A stretch of 64,000 nt of DNA from Chiridota heheva (taxonomy: Eukaryota > Echinodermata > Holothuroidea > Apodida > Chiridotidae): the NCBI GenBank assembly GCA_020152595.1, contig JAIGNY010001241.1, positions 642,001-706,000 of the forward strand, read 5' to 3'. Position 1 is the first letter of the stretch. Every line of letters begins with the position of its first letter. The notes below the pieces were generated by a model that was not told where the DNA came from, made no database searches, and saw only the letters and a program-made list of their open reading frames with translations. Positions 10,541-22,861 of the stretch are shown piece after piece. Made by a program: the position numbers and the translations under genes.

Positions 10541-11540
10541 TTTTAGGTCAATGTGACTTAAAGGTTTTTTCTTTAAAGCCTCGTAGTTATCTTGCTCATA
10601 GCAGCAGGATTGATTAGTGTTGTTTTATTTGTGACTTTATGTGCTGTACCTTTGTTCCCTTTAAAGAACTCACCAGCGTGAATCCGCTCTTAAAACAGGG
10701 AGGTAAGAAAACTCTTGAAATTAAAGTGCAGTTGACTTTTCTCAATTGTAAAGGGGCATGCAATCTTCTGGAATGTGAGACTTCACCTATTTAGCTGATT
10801 GCAGCTGTTTTCCAAGCTATTTTCACCTATTTTCTGCATAATTGACAATACTTAGCTATTTTGATGAGAAAATTGATCAATTTCAGCATGTAAGACTTCA
10901 CCTATTTAGCTGATTGCAGCTATTTTTCAAGCTAATTTCACGTATATTCTGTATAATTGACAATTCTTAGCTATTTTGATAGGAAAATTGATTATTTTAA
11001 GCTACATTTATAAATCGTCACTCACATGTCTGAATCTTGAAAGCGAAAGGGAGCGAAGGTTACTTAACCAATTTTCTTTGCTTTCAAATTGTTAATTGTT
11101 GTGCATCTGCTCTTGAAAGTAAAAGGAACGAATAGACAATCTGATTTTCTTTTTAAAGAGCTAATTGGTGAAAACCTGCTCTTGAAAATAAAATTTAGTG
11201 CAATTTTATTTGCCTTTTCGTTTTGCAAGAGCTATTGGTGTGGGTCTGCTCTTGAAAGTAAGAAGGCATTGTTTAATATTTTTTTACATTCTAGGAATCA
11301 CTTAATATAATTCTGCCCTAGAATGTAAGAAGGAGAGGTGGTGTTTACCTTTAATGATCTTATGGGTACAAGTTTGCTCTTGAAAGCAAAAAGGAAGAGA
11401 CTTGTTATGCAGGTATTCCCCTCTCATCAATAGTTCTAGTTTTCTTTTAACAGTAGGGAGATGAACGGGCTGCTTTAACGCACAACTCTACCTGTTGCTT
11501 TGCTTCCCTTCAAGAGCTTCTTGGTGTTTATCTGCTTCTG
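10541..11540. repeat. Further decayed w3-border copies and a 114-bp duplication
   Basis: 10650-10705 again resembles the w3 end with a GGGAGGTAAGAAAA donor-like site. 10773-11000 is a two-copy 114-bp repeat (GACTTCACCTATTTAGCTGA). At 11100-11530 four or five more very diverged copies of the TGCTCTTGAAAG core with an upstream AAGAGCTA-type block can be seen. Confidence 0.65.
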
Positions 11541-11889
11541 GAAGAAAGTTCTTCAGTGTATAAAAACCACTTTGTTGTGGCACAGCACTTGTTAGGGTTC
11601 CGAGGGCTCATTGAATGACTGGAGAGTCATGGGAAATGATAATGGTGGATTTCTAGGCCTGGAAAGTCATTGAGAAATAAGAAATGCATACTGCAACCCT
11701 GGAAATGTTATGGAATTACAATCAGAGAGAGTGTTACAGTGGGTAGAATGTCAAAAAGCCGGTTGTGTTTTTTTTCATCCCTAAAGGGTACACATGACAG
11801 ATTTCACTTACAGAAAGAGCCCTGAAATGTGTAAATTAGAGAAAAGTTTTTTTTTGTTGGTCTTTCATCAATGCGGGAGACCTACTATT

Positions 11890-12124
11890 GAATGGATTGT
11901 CACGATAAAGGTAAATCAAATATCAATTATCATGCAAATAATCCATTAATACCTCATTCATTTGAAGTATTTCTAAATTTTTGTTTTAATAAATTTTGTT
12001 TTTATATGTAGTTTACATATGGAAATGGCATATCATGAATATGTTGATCAGGGTATTTTTGATATCATGGAGAGAAAAAAAATAATCACTATATCTCGAT
12101 AATCAACATAACGTGACAGCCCTA
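11890..12124. mobile_element. Short hAT-like MITE
   Basis: CCTACTATT occurs directly on both sides (11881-11889 and 12125-12133), of which eight bases could be a target duplication. The right end reads CGTGACAGCCCTA, related to the TGACAGCACTA end at 682; the left end is only weakly complementary. 11541-11880 and 12134-12290 are plain intron. Confidence 0.4.
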
Positions 12125-12289
12125 CCTACTATTAATAAGCTAGTTGATGTAATTGTGCTCTTAAAAACAGAAACATAAATGAGACTTTCAGTAAATGTAT
12201 ATAATTCATGTTCCATCCAAATATCTCATTATTCATTGCCTTAACTGAATTCATACACAAGGAAGACATTAAAGGTTTATGATTCTGTA

Positions 12290-13122
12290 GAATTATGATT
12301 TATTTCAGGGATGAAGAAAGTAAATCTTATATAAAAGAGAATTTCAAAAGAAAGAAAATGGTCAAGAAAGCATTATTTGGTTAAGGAGATATCTAAGTTT
12401 GAAGTTTGGTATTATTAATGTAGAAAAGACTGAAATCAGACCAGTTGTGACATCACAGCCTCAGATTCCTCAAAGTCTTTATGTATTTTATTATATTTTG
12501 ATTTTGTGGCTTAAAAACCATTGGATGAGTCAAAAAAAAAGTAAAACAGAAAACAGTAAGGGTATTTGTAATATACCACCTGAAAAAAGTTCAAGGAAAA
12601 ATAATTCAAATAGTAAAGAAGTTAAATTTTTTTTTTTAAATACTTTCAAAGTTGTTAAGAATGTAAGGAATAAGGCACTAATTTTCCATAGTAGTCTTAC
12701 TGCACCAGTCATTTCTACACAGATAAGACAGAGATTTAAACTTAGAAATCTCTTTAACAGAATAAGATTTTGAAAACTCTCTGGATGAAATTATCTCCTT
12801 CCTTTATCATGCTTCCCTCTACAACCATATTTAGTCCTCCTTCTCCACCTTCCCTCTCTCTACATTATTTTTCCACCCATACACTTCCTTTCTCGATCCC
12901 AGCTTTCTAGCTTTTAGTTCTCGTGTTTCTCTCAATCTCCCCCTGTTTACTCTCCTTCCTACCTCTGGAATGATCTAACCTCTCAGGCACAATTTGACCC
13001 TTGCTGTTGTGGTGCCATTAAACTCTCATCAAACAAACAAACAAACTTTCTTCACAATTTTGTTTCTTTTGAAGTCTTTCATATAAGATAAGCTTGCTGG
13101 ACCACTGAACTAATCCTTTAAA
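12290..13122. mobile_element. Foldback element family F, copy 1, split by a LINE tail
   Basis: Homologous to 46426-46960 and to the arms of 49424-52116. The family has ends related to AAAGGATTAGTTCAGTGGTC, an AAACAAAATGGTGAAGAAAG block, and CTTTTGAAGTC...GACCACTGAACTAATCCTTT at the right. The LINE tail 12781-13046 is inserted close to the right end. Confidence 0.75.
12781..13046 (+). mobile_element. LINE 3' tail, family A
   Basis: From GATGAAATTATCTCC through the ACTTCCTTTCTC pyrimidine-rich region to GTGCCATTAAACTCTCATCA and an (ACAAA) tail. Inserted into the foldback element of copy 1, hence younger than it. 13047-13330 is the remainder of that element and plain intron. Confidence 0.9.
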
Positions 13123-13329
13123 TAACTTAGTAGAAAGAGCTTTAAATATTAGGTAGAACAGTCTCGCATTCCCAGTCTCTTCCTTTGTATGCTCTTCTTT
13201 TGCCTATCCCTGTATCTCTATTTGATGCATTTAATCAAGCATGTTATACCCCATTCTCTCCCCTTGTTGTTTCCTTCTGCTTCTTCGTGAAGGGCCCCTG
13301 GGGCACTGCCCTACCCTTACCTTCAAATT

Positions 13330-15990
13330 AGATTCTTTCATGCATGAATTGCCAAAAAATATAACTGTCCCAGCCACTGATGGAAACAGTTGCCAAAAAT
13401 ATAATTCTTTGTCCATGAATTGACACATTCAGTTGCCAAAAATATAACTAATGGATATATGTGTCTGGTACCCTATCTTTAAATTAGATTCTTTATCTTT
13501 AAATTAGATTCTTTTATGCATGAATTGACACATTCAGTTGCCAAAGATATAACTGTCCTAGCCACTGATGGATATATGTGTCTGGTACCTACCCCTATCT
13601 TCAAATTAGATTCTTTTATGCATGAATTGACACATTCAGTTGCCAAAAATATAACTGTCCTAACCACTGATGGATATATGTGTCTGGTACCTACCCTATC
13701 TTAAATTAGATTCTTTCATGCATGAATTGACACATTTAGTTGCCAAAAATATAACTGTCCCTAGCCACTGATGGATATTTGTCTGGTACCTACCCTTATC
13801 TTCAAATTAGATTCTTTCATGCATAAATTGACACATTCAGTTGCCAAAAATATAACTGTCCTAGCCACTAATGGATATATGTGTCTGGTACCTACCCTTA
13901 TCTTCAAATTAGATTCTTTCATGCATGAATTGACACATTCAGTTGCCAAAAATATAATTGTCCTAGCCACTGATGGATACCATTATCTTTAAATTAGATT
14001 CTTTCATGCATGAATTGACACATTCAGTTGCCAAAAATATAACTGTCCCAACCACTGATGGATACCCTTATCTTCAAATTAGATTCTTTCATGCATGAAT
14101 TGACACATTCAGTTGCCAAAAATATAACTGTCCCAACCACTGATGGATACCCCTATCTTCAAATTAGATTCTTTTATGCATGAATTGACACATTCAGTTG
14201 CCAAAAATATAACTGTCCTAACCACTGATGGATATATGTGTCTGGTACCTACGCTTATCTTTAAATTAGATTCTTTCATGCATGAATTGACACATTTAGT
14301 TGCCAAAAATATAACTGTCCCAGCCACTGATGGATATATGTGTCTGGTACCTACCCTTATCTTGAAATTAGATTCTTTCATCATGAATTGACACATTTCA
14401 AAAAAATTGATGGATTCTTTAAATTAGATTCTTTATGCATGAATTGACACATTCAGTTGCCAAAAATAAATATAACTGATGGATACCCACATTCAGTTGC
14501 CAAAAATATAACTGTCCCAACCACTGATGGATACCCCTATCTTCAAATTAGATTCTTTTATGCATGAATTGACACATTCAGTTGCCAAAAATATAACTGT
14601 CCTAACCACTGATGGATATATGTGTCTGGTACCTACGCTTATCTTTAAATTAGATTCTTTCATGCATGAATTGACACATTTAGTTGCCAAAAATATAACT
14701 GTCCCAGCCACTGATGGATATATGTGTCTGGTACCTACCCTTATCTTGAAATTAGATTCTTTTATGCATGAATTGACACATTCAGTTGCCAACAATATAA
14801 CTGTCCTAGCCACTAATGGATATATGTGTCTGGTACCTACCCTTATCTTCAAATTAGATTCTTTCATGCATGAATTGACACATTCAGTTGCCAAAAATAT
14901 AACTGTCCTAACCACTGATGGATATATGTGACTGGTACCTACCCTATCTTCAAATTAAATTCTTTCATGCATGAATTGACACATTCAGTTGCCAAAAATA
15001 TAACTGTCCTAGCCACTGATGGGGACATTTGTCTGGTACCTACCCTTATCTTCAAATTAGATTCTTTCATGCATAAATTGACACATTCAGTTGCCAAAAA
15101 TATAACTGTCCTAACCACTGATGGATATATGTGTCTGGTACCTACCCTTATCTTCAAATTAAATTCTTTCATGCATGAATTGACACATTCAGTTGCCAAA
15201 AATATAACTGTCCTAGCCACTGATGGATACCATTATCTTCAAATTAGATTCTTTCATGCATAAATTGACACATTCAGTTGCCAAAAATATAACTGTCCTA
15301 ACCACTGATGGATATATGTGTCTGGTACCTACCCTTATCTTCAAATTAGATTCTTTCATGCATAAATTGACACATTCAGTTGCCAAAAATATAACTGTCC
15401 TAACCACTGATGGATATATGTGTCTGGTACCTACCCTTATCTTCAAATTAGATTCTTTCATGCATAAATTGACACATTCAGTTGCCAAAAATATAACTGT
15501 CCTAGCCACTAATGGATATATGTGTCTGGTACCTACCCTTATCTTCAAATTAGATTCTTTCATGCATGAATTGACACATTCAGTTGCCAAAAATATAATT
15601 GTCCTAGCCACTGATGGATACCATTATCTTTAAATTAGATTCTTTCATGCATGAATTGACACATTCAGTTGCCAAAAATATAACTGTCCCAACCACTGAT
15701 GGATACCCTTATCTTCAAATTAGATTCTTTCATGCATGAATTGACACATTCAGTTGCCAAAAATATAATTGTCCTAGCCACTGATGGATATATCTTCAAA
15801 TTAAATTATTTCATGCATGAATTGACACATTCAGTTGCCAAAACTATAACTGTCCTAGCCACTGATGGATGTATTTGTCTGATACCTACCCTTACCTTCA
15901 AATTAGATTATTTCATGCATGAATTGACACATTCAGTTGCCAAAAATATAACTGTCCTAGCCACTGATGGATATATGTGTCTGGTACTGT
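13330..15990. repeat. 102-bp minisatellite, about 26 units
   Basis: A typical unit holds GAATTGACACATTCAGTTGC, CTGATGGATATATGTGTCTGG and TTCAAATTAGATTCTTTCATG. Truncated units (for example the 80-bp ones near 14050 and 14400) and duplicated blocks of several units are present: 14145-14390 is nearly repeated at 14525-14770. As 102 is a multiple of three, open frames run on both strands, with no codon or start context supporting a gene. Confidence 0.95.
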
Positions 15991-17340
15991 GTCACCAATC
16001 TATCAATCATCCCATGGGTGATCAGGCTATTATGAAATCAGTGTTGCTATCAGTGCATCGGTAATTCATTGTGATATCAATACATCATTGTGATATCAAT
16101 ACATCATATAAATTGTTTTCAAGCGATCAATCAATTTACCAGTCAATTGGTATGATAATCAGTCGGTCCGTGTGATTGCGACTGCTAGGAATAAATTGTG
16201 TTTGTACTTCATCAGTCAGTTGATTGATTATCTGTCAATTTTATGGTAATCAGTCAGTCAGTATTAGTGACTCCTATCAGTCAAATGTGATATCTATCAC
16301 TCCATCAATAAATTTGTTATATGATCTGTCAATTGGTATGAAAATCAGTCAATCGGTGTAATTGTGACTCACTCAGTCAATTGTGATAGTATTCTATCGA
16401 TCAGCTGATTTGATTTTGTCAAAATCAAAATCAGCAAATCCATCCGATTGTTACTATTGTCGGTAAAGTGTGATAGCATTTTATCCATCAATCAATTTGT
16501 ATTGTTATCTGTCAATTGGTATGATAATCAGTCAATCGCTGTGTCTGTGACTCTTATCTGTCACTTGTGTTTGTATTCCATCAACAATTTTTTTGTGATC
16601 ACTTATTTTTTAGTCGGTGTGACTATCAAGATTTCATTTAATTGGTAAAATTTTCAATTAGTCTTTCAGTCAGTATAACTGTCAGTCTTTCATTCAATCC
16701 GATTGTCGATCAGAGTGATTTGTGATCATTGATATAGCAGTCAATTATAATAACCAATTAAATAAATGCCAAATTTGTGACTGATTTAGTGATGAGTTTG
16801 TTTGATATATTTCATTTACCCCAAAACTAGGGACCTAAAAATTAAACCAGTTTAGCATATAGCAATTTGCAAAACAAAATGGTATAGTTTGCAATTCAAA
16901 TTTTATTTTGATTATAGCATTGCTTTAGCAAATTATACATTAAACAATGTCCAGATTCTTGACAGTGTCACTTATTTTTGCTCAGAAATTTTCAAAATGT
17001 AAAATATAGCTGGCCCAAAACATTGCATCGCTCTTGCATAAAATTGCTGATTTGTTACTGACTTTCGGGCACAATTTGACTGTTGCTGTCTTAGTACCGT
17101 TAAACTTCACCATACAAACAAACTGATTCAGTGACATTGTTTCATTTATCCGAAAACAATGCATCATTCTTGTGATCATTGCATCGCTCTTGTGATCATT
17201 GATAGTTCTATGTAGAAGCAAACTTGGCCACACTTTCCTGATGTCTGAAATAGGTACTGATTCAAAGACTTTCTCACAAACTTGTTGTGAAAAATGATTA
17301 ATGCCACCCAATTCCTTCCCTGTCATGGTGCCATTAAATC
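15991..17340. repeat. Degenerate short repeats and LINE tail scraps
   Basis: 16000-16760 is made of imperfect CAGTCAATTGGTATGATAATC-type motifs. 17071-17112 and 17325-17352 are short scraps of the family A LINE end (GCACAATTTGACTGTTGCTG and the GTGCCATTAAATCTCACC form). The 95-base block AAGCAAACTTGGCCACACTT lies at 17215-17310 and again at 17845-17940, flanking the next array. Confidence 0.7.
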
Positions 17341-17394
17341 TCACCAAACAAAGAAACTGACTCAATGACAATGTTTGTTTCATTTATTCAAAAA

Positions 17395-17830
17395 CATTGC
17401 ATCGTTCTTTTGATCATTGCATCGTTCTTGTGATCATTGCATCGTTCTCGTAATCATTGCATCATTCTCGTGATCATTGCATCGTTCTTGTGATCATTGC
17501 ATCGTTCTCGTGATCATTGCATCGTTCTCGTGATCATTGCATCGTTCTTGTGATCATTGCATCGTTCTTGTGATCATTGTATCATTCTCGTGATCATTGC
17601 ATCATTCTCGTGATCATTGCTTTGTTCTCGTGATCATTGCATCGTTCTTGTGATCATTGCATTGTTTTTGTGATCATTGCATCGGTCTTGTGGTCATTGA
17701 ATCATTCTTGTGATCATTGCATCATTCTTGTGATCATTGCATCATTCTTGTGATCATTGTATCGTTCTTGTGATCATTGCATTGTTCTTGTGATCATTGC
17801 ATCATTCTTGTGATCATTGCATTTTTTTGT
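17395..17830. repeat. 20-bp minisatellite, about 22 units
   Basis: Units of TGATCATTGCATCGTTCTTG with C/T and G/A variants. The array is bracketed by direct copies of a 95-base block, suggesting it grew inside a tandem duplication. 17941-18790 is plain intron with two further small duplications (about 17965-18115, and 18325-18370). Confidence 0.95.
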
Positions 17831-18794
17831 GATCGTTGACAGTCTATATAGAAGCAAACTTGGCCACACTTTCCTGATGTCTGAAATAGGTACTGATCCA
17901 AAGACTTTCCTCACAAACATAATATGAAAAATGATTGACACCATCCAATTCCTTCCTCAATAAAAGGATTGTAACGTTGTCATATCATGTGTCTTAATAC
18001 AGTAGATTCTACAACATTTTATGAAAAAAATTTACGCATCTAATCTCATCCTCACTGAAAGGATTTTAATATTGTCATATCATATTTCTCAATACAGCAG
18101 ATACTACGAAAGGAACCACATGTTTACATCCCTTGGTGAAACTCGTGTTTTGGAATCTCCTTACAACAGTGATTCTGTGGAACATCAAGCCCAGTAAATG
18201 AATATCTTATCTCCATAGCAACCATTATCATTTCATTTTTACCTACCTTTAAAACTTTCATCTACTTTTAACTTTTTTTTAAATACTGAGAAACACTAAC
18301 TTTCATTTTAGAAGGGATTTGCTTGCTGCAGATTAACTCTTGTAACTTTGCTGCAGATTAACTCTTGTAACTACCTTTTCTTTGGTGTAATAAGTTTAAT
18401 TTATTACCACTTACAATGCTTATTTTCCTTTTTCAACATAATTTCCTGTTTTCACATCTTATTGCGCTAATGAACTTTTCATGATATACTCTCATTTGGA
18501 AAGAAGTTTCTTGGTATATATAATTTGAGTCACCTTATTGCTTTTAAATAAATCAAAAGCACTATTACCCCCTTATCCCCTGCTCCCCTCCTAGATCCCA
18601 AGACATCTGTACCTCTCACTATCAATGCACCACGCGTTGAACACACACTCACTAGTAAGTTATGCTGGATTTATTAAATCACTGTTGCCCCATTTGACCA
18701 GCGATGTTGAAGTGTTGTTGAACCCTCTCCTTCCCTCCCCCTCCTGTTCCCCTAATCAACCAACCAAAGCATCATAGAACATGTTTCCAAATAT

Positions 18795-18931
18795 CACAAT
18801 TCCAACTGCCCAGACATGGCCGCCAGTGATGTTATGCTTCAGTGCATACACTATGCACTTTTGTATTTTGTATTGTGTATGTGCTGAAGCATGGCATCAC
18901 TGGCGGCCATGTGTGGGCAGTTGGAATTGTG
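18795..18931. other. Long near-perfect hairpin, 57-bp arms
   Basis: Left arm 18795-18851 and right arm 18875-18931 are inverted complements with about five mismatches, separated by a loop of about 23 bases. The arms contain CACAATTCCAACTGCCCA and CATGGCCGCCAGTGATG. It could be a foldback MITE or the precursor of a small RNA. No TIR-plus-TSD structure was recognised, and the LINE fragment starting at about 18990 follows it closely. Confidence 0.85.
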
Positions 18932-18989
18932 AGCCTTCCCTTATGAAACTTGCTGTAAGCCATTCCCACAATCCAGCGTGATAAATCTA

Positions 18990-19690
18990 TTCAAAGAAGG
19001 ACTTTGCCAAAATGTGAGGGCAGTTTATTCTGGAGTCCCAAGAATATTCTGATACACTTTCGTGCACATGATAACCTTTCATATGAATCAAACCGCTTAT
19101 CGCTTTCCTTGTTCGGGAACGCTGGCAAACCTCATGGAAGTCCCAAATTGATAACAAACTCCATGTCATCCAGCCCACAATTCCGATCAAAGCCACCATC
19201 AACAACCTCTCTCGTATTGACACTGTTCATATTACCCGTCTTAGAATTGGTCACACTCATCTCACCCACTCCCACCTCCTTATTGGCTCCCCCCAACCCC
19301 TCTGCAACAATTGCCATTGCACCCTCACAATCCATCATGTTCTCTTTGCTTGCCCCCTGTATAACCTTCTCAGAGCTTCCCTCGCTCCCTACAACTCAAT
19401 TGCTGAGTTCTTCCAGAAAAATCCTCCGGATAAAATTATCTCCTTCCTTCATCATGCCTCCCTCTATGACCATATTTAATTCTCCTCTTCCACCCCCTCT
19501 CTACTTTGTTTTGTTTCAACCATGCACCTCCCCTCACGATCACAGCTTTCTGACCTTTTGTCCTTAAATTTATCTCATTCTCCTCCTGTTTCCTTTACTT
19601 CCTACCTCTAGAATGATCTGACCTCTCAGGCACAATTTGACCTTAGTTGTTGTGGTGCCGTTAAGCCTTCATCATACAAACAAACAATCA
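18990..19690 (+). mobile_element. LINE 3' end, family A, RNase-H-like C-terminus
   Basis: Disrupted frame encoding RIGHTHLTHSHLLIG and then LCNNCHCTLTIHHVLFACP, the Cys-Cys-His-Cys C-terminal motif of I/Jockey-type LINE ORF2 proteins. It is followed by the family's pyrimidine-rich 3' UTR and the GTGCCGTTAAGCCTTCATCA end with ACAAACA tail. 5'-truncated, non-functional. 19691-20000 is plain intron. Confidence 0.85.
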
Positions 19691-20002
19691 TATGAATATT
19701 CAAATCAACCATAATACTTTTCTTATGGATACTGAATATTTCCCATTATAGGAGTATTACAAATGTGACTTAAATTATTTGAAAATTTGTGTGACTTAAA
19801 TAAGCAACATGAGAAGCCCTACTTTTTGACTGAGAGTTTATTAAATGAATATTACTAAGATAAAGTGAGGTGGTTTGATTCAAACGGAAGGTGTTAGATT
19901 TACTTATGATTATAGAACATGTGTTACGCCTAAGAACCATTTAAAGATCAAATTGATACAATCATACTTTACATAGCATGAATGCTAGGAATTTGCATAT
20001 TT

Positions 20003-20583
20003 ACTTGGTTGGTGCCACGTCACATTGGGTGGGGGTGACATCATTCACTGGAGTGAAAACAAAGCTTCGCGAGTTACACGAACGGTAAGTCCGTGTGTGT
20101 CTGCATGTGGTATGCAAAGTTGGACGAAATTTTTACGATTACTAATTGTTAAATAAAGTCCATTTCCATTAATTAGATGCTTTGTTAGTTGATTGTAGTT
20201 CAATATAACAATTAATTTAAGTTTATCAATTTTTATGGACAATCGGACATTGTACATGTTACTTGTACACCTGCTGGGTATTTCAATGTAGGCATGATGA
20301 ACACATTGAAATTTGGGTCAGTCGCAGAAATTTCGAATTGACCAAAACAGTGATTTATTTTTACATTGAAAATTGAACAAAGCGACGCCACATAATTGTC
20401 TCAAAGAATTGGAGATTAAAGTTGGATCATTGATCAGTCAATATTTTTTTTTTTTTACAAATTTGTTGAAATTCATGCTAACGTTTGGCATATGAACAAA
20501 CACAGGTGATTGTTTTGTTTACACTCCAGTGGCGCGGTTACTGATTACCTCAGGTTATGAAGTTCCTGGATATCCAACCAAGT
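20003..20583. mobile_element. MITE with CACTTGGTTGG ends, copy 1
   Basis: Left end ACTTGGTTGGTGCCAC and right end ATCCAACCAAGT are inverted, with inner CACTGGAGTGAAAACAAA / TTTGTTTACACTCCAGTGG. A shorter copy lies at 61361-61586. No coding capacity. Confidence 0.75.
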
Positions 20584-20778
20584 GAATAATCAACATTTGT
20601 TTCCGGTTATTTTTATTCATCCAGCAAATTTTCTGTCACAATTAAGAATCTGTTTCATGTGTTGCTCCCATGGGTAATTTATTTGGCAAAATGCAAGATA
20701 TAAATTGACAGAAAAATAGAGATGGTATTCCCAGGTGCTTTCCAACTGGTTTACCAACCAGTTACCAACATCTTTATA

Positions 20779-20779
20779 C

Positions 20780-20845
<66 letters not shown>
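20779..20845. repeat. (AAT)n microsatellite
   Basis: About 22 units of AAT, followed by CTTATATAGCGCAAAATCC. The flank has the inverted form of an L2/SINE 3' end (GCGCTATATAA then (ATT)n), so the microsatellite is probably the tail of a minus-strand element extending to about 21030. Confidence 0.9.
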
Positions 20846-21032
20846 TTATATAGCGCAAAATCCAGCTTGTGCACGGAGGCAAACAGATCAGGGCGCGTAA
20901 CAAAAGAAAGCACAATATAAGTACATATCATAGTCTAAAAAATAAACGGATCGAAAGAAGATCAATACAGTTCAGTCAAAACAAAACAAAAATGTTCAAA
21001 GCAGGTTTAAAACAGGTGTGTCTTAAGGTTTT
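20846..21032 (-). mobile_element. SINE/L2-tail-like element
   Basis: Minus-strand reading ends in GCGCTATATAAG followed by the (ATT)n tail, and the other end has a GTTTAAAACAGG / AAGTTC-type block as in LINE-tail-sharing SINEs. No B box was recognised. Confidence 0.45.
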
Positions 21033-21274
21033 TATATCTCCTTCCTTCATCATGCTTCCCTCTACAACCATATTTAGTCCTCCTTTCCCACCCCTTTCTC
21101 TACTTTTGCCCCCTTTTCACCCCTGCACTTCCTCTCTTGATCCCAGCTTTCCCATGTTTCTCTCAGTCTCCCCCTATTTTATTTTCTTGCTACCTATGAA
21201 ATAATCTAAGCTCTCAGGCACAACTGACCTTCTCTGTCGTGGTGCTGTTAAGCCCTCATCAAACAAACAAACAA
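21033..21274 (+). mobile_element. LINE 3' tail, family A
   Basis: ATCTCCTTCCTTCATCATGC start, pyrimidine-rich 3' UTR, GTGCTGTTAAGCCCTCATCA end with ACAAACA tail. No ORF part retained. 21275-22280 is plain intron. Confidence 0.88.
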
Positions 21275-22280
21275 TAAGTGATCCTCGCAGTTGCATAAGA
21301 AATCATGCAGCCTTGTCAAAGAATGGTAAACATAGGACTGAAGCCACGGTGTAGGAAATAAAAGAAGACATAACATTAGTTGTTGAGAAAGGCATGTATA
21401 ATACCCAATCTACCTAAAGTTATCAAAATCATGAACAACGCAAAAGTGAAACAGCTTAAAAAGTCATTTTTGTACAAAAGTGTACTGCAAAATACAGGAA
21501 AATACTCCAATAATTACTTCTGTTCAGCTTTCCGTAACTTACAGAGAAGAATTTTTAAGCTGCATTTACTGCAAATTATACACTTTTTGCAATGCTAACT
21601 CTAAAGCCAAGTTTATACTGTATTCTCTCTAATAAGTGCCCCTTTCCCCCCCACCCTGCGTGCGCTCTTTTTGAGCTGCTGTGATGCATTGCCAGAGCTG
21701 AATCTGCACTAACGCGCCAATGCTTAGGATCTGTAGTGATATATTGCACAACCACCAAAAATCATTCTGTCATTACGGCTGTACAATGATTTAAACTTTT
21801 GCCCTGTAATCATTTATGTTATTATAAAGGAAAATTATTTAGATACCGTGGTGTATTTATAATGTTTATAATGCAATTTTAATTGGTGGAAAATTTATGT
21901 AGCGATATGTAAAAGATTTTTGTGAAACTATTTTTACTTGTTGTAACGTTAGTAACATTAGCGTAGATGCCGATACATGCATTTGTTTAGCACTAAATTT
22001 GCAGTGCAATGTTCGTAAGGCTAGGCTATATGTACAAAGTATCTCTTAAGAGCCCCACCTCTAGCCCAGGGTGCTTATTAGAGAGAATATGGTATATCAA
22101 GTTTTGCAAGAAATTAAATTTTGCAAAATCCTTTCAAATATTCCTGTTTTTTTTCCTTTTGAATTGCTGCTTTTATACTTTAGCTGTAACAACTTTATGG
22201 ACCTTCATGGCTTTTGAAAGGATTTAACTTTTGACTACTAAAGCTGTAACTTAAGTCTTATTGCTAACAAACTGATTAAA

Positions 22281-22861
22281 CTAATATTCCCATGTTTTTT
22301 TGTAACCTTTCATAAAAAAGAGACAAATTTAAGAAACAATTTAGTACAAAAGTCATCTTGATATGTTATTCCTCCCAGGAGATATTCAAATTTTAAGGTT
22401 TACAAAAAAATCAATAGGAAAAGGCTAAGTATGACATCACAGCAACACATTCTCCCACAAAGTTTATGTATTTCATTAAAATATATCCTTTTTATTAGTA
22501 AAACTGCTAGAGAAATAAATTGATGAAAGTAAAGTATTTATATACATTGCCAAATATACTCTACTTCAATAACTTTTGGAAAATTGTTTCTAATCATACA
22601 GAAACAACCAATTAACATTCAAAGAAATACATATAAACATTTGCAATGGATTTGTCTCTTTGACATCATCGAGTACGAATTTATCATACTGTACAAAAAC
22701 TTTAAAATGCAAATTGGAAATCTTTAAAAACACATATCTCCTGAACGGACTATGATATCAACCTGATTTTTGTACCAATTGGTTCTAAATGTATGCTCTT
22801 TCAAATAAGATTTTACAAAAACCATGGGAATATTACAAAAAGCCATGGGAATATTCCTTTA
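22281..22861. mobile_element. Foldback-like element with TAATATTCCCATG ends
   Basis: Left end TAATATTCCCATGTTTTTTT and right end CCATGGGAATATTCCTTTA are inverted. The interior shares the TATGACATCACAG and TTATGTATTTCATT blocks with foldback family F. The right end is partly duplicated (22815-22860). Confidence 0.55.

Noticed and set aside
8537-10556. Long open frames on both strands of the 45-bp array
   Set aside because: The unit is a multiple of three without stops, so frames are open by structure. There is no splice context, conservation or start context.
13479-15990. Apparent 34-residue protein repeats (MHELTHSVAKNITV type)
   Set aside because: The 102-bp unit is stop-free in several frames on both strands, and truncated units break the frame. 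Better explained as non-coding minisatellite.
17395-17830. CRISPR-like array
   Set aside because: The 20-bp units have no spacers, and the context is an animal intron. Same for the 12-, 14- and 23-bp arrays.
20617-20931. Minus-strand poly-Leu frame, plus-strand poly-Asn frame
   Set aside because: They translate the (AAT)n microsatellite.
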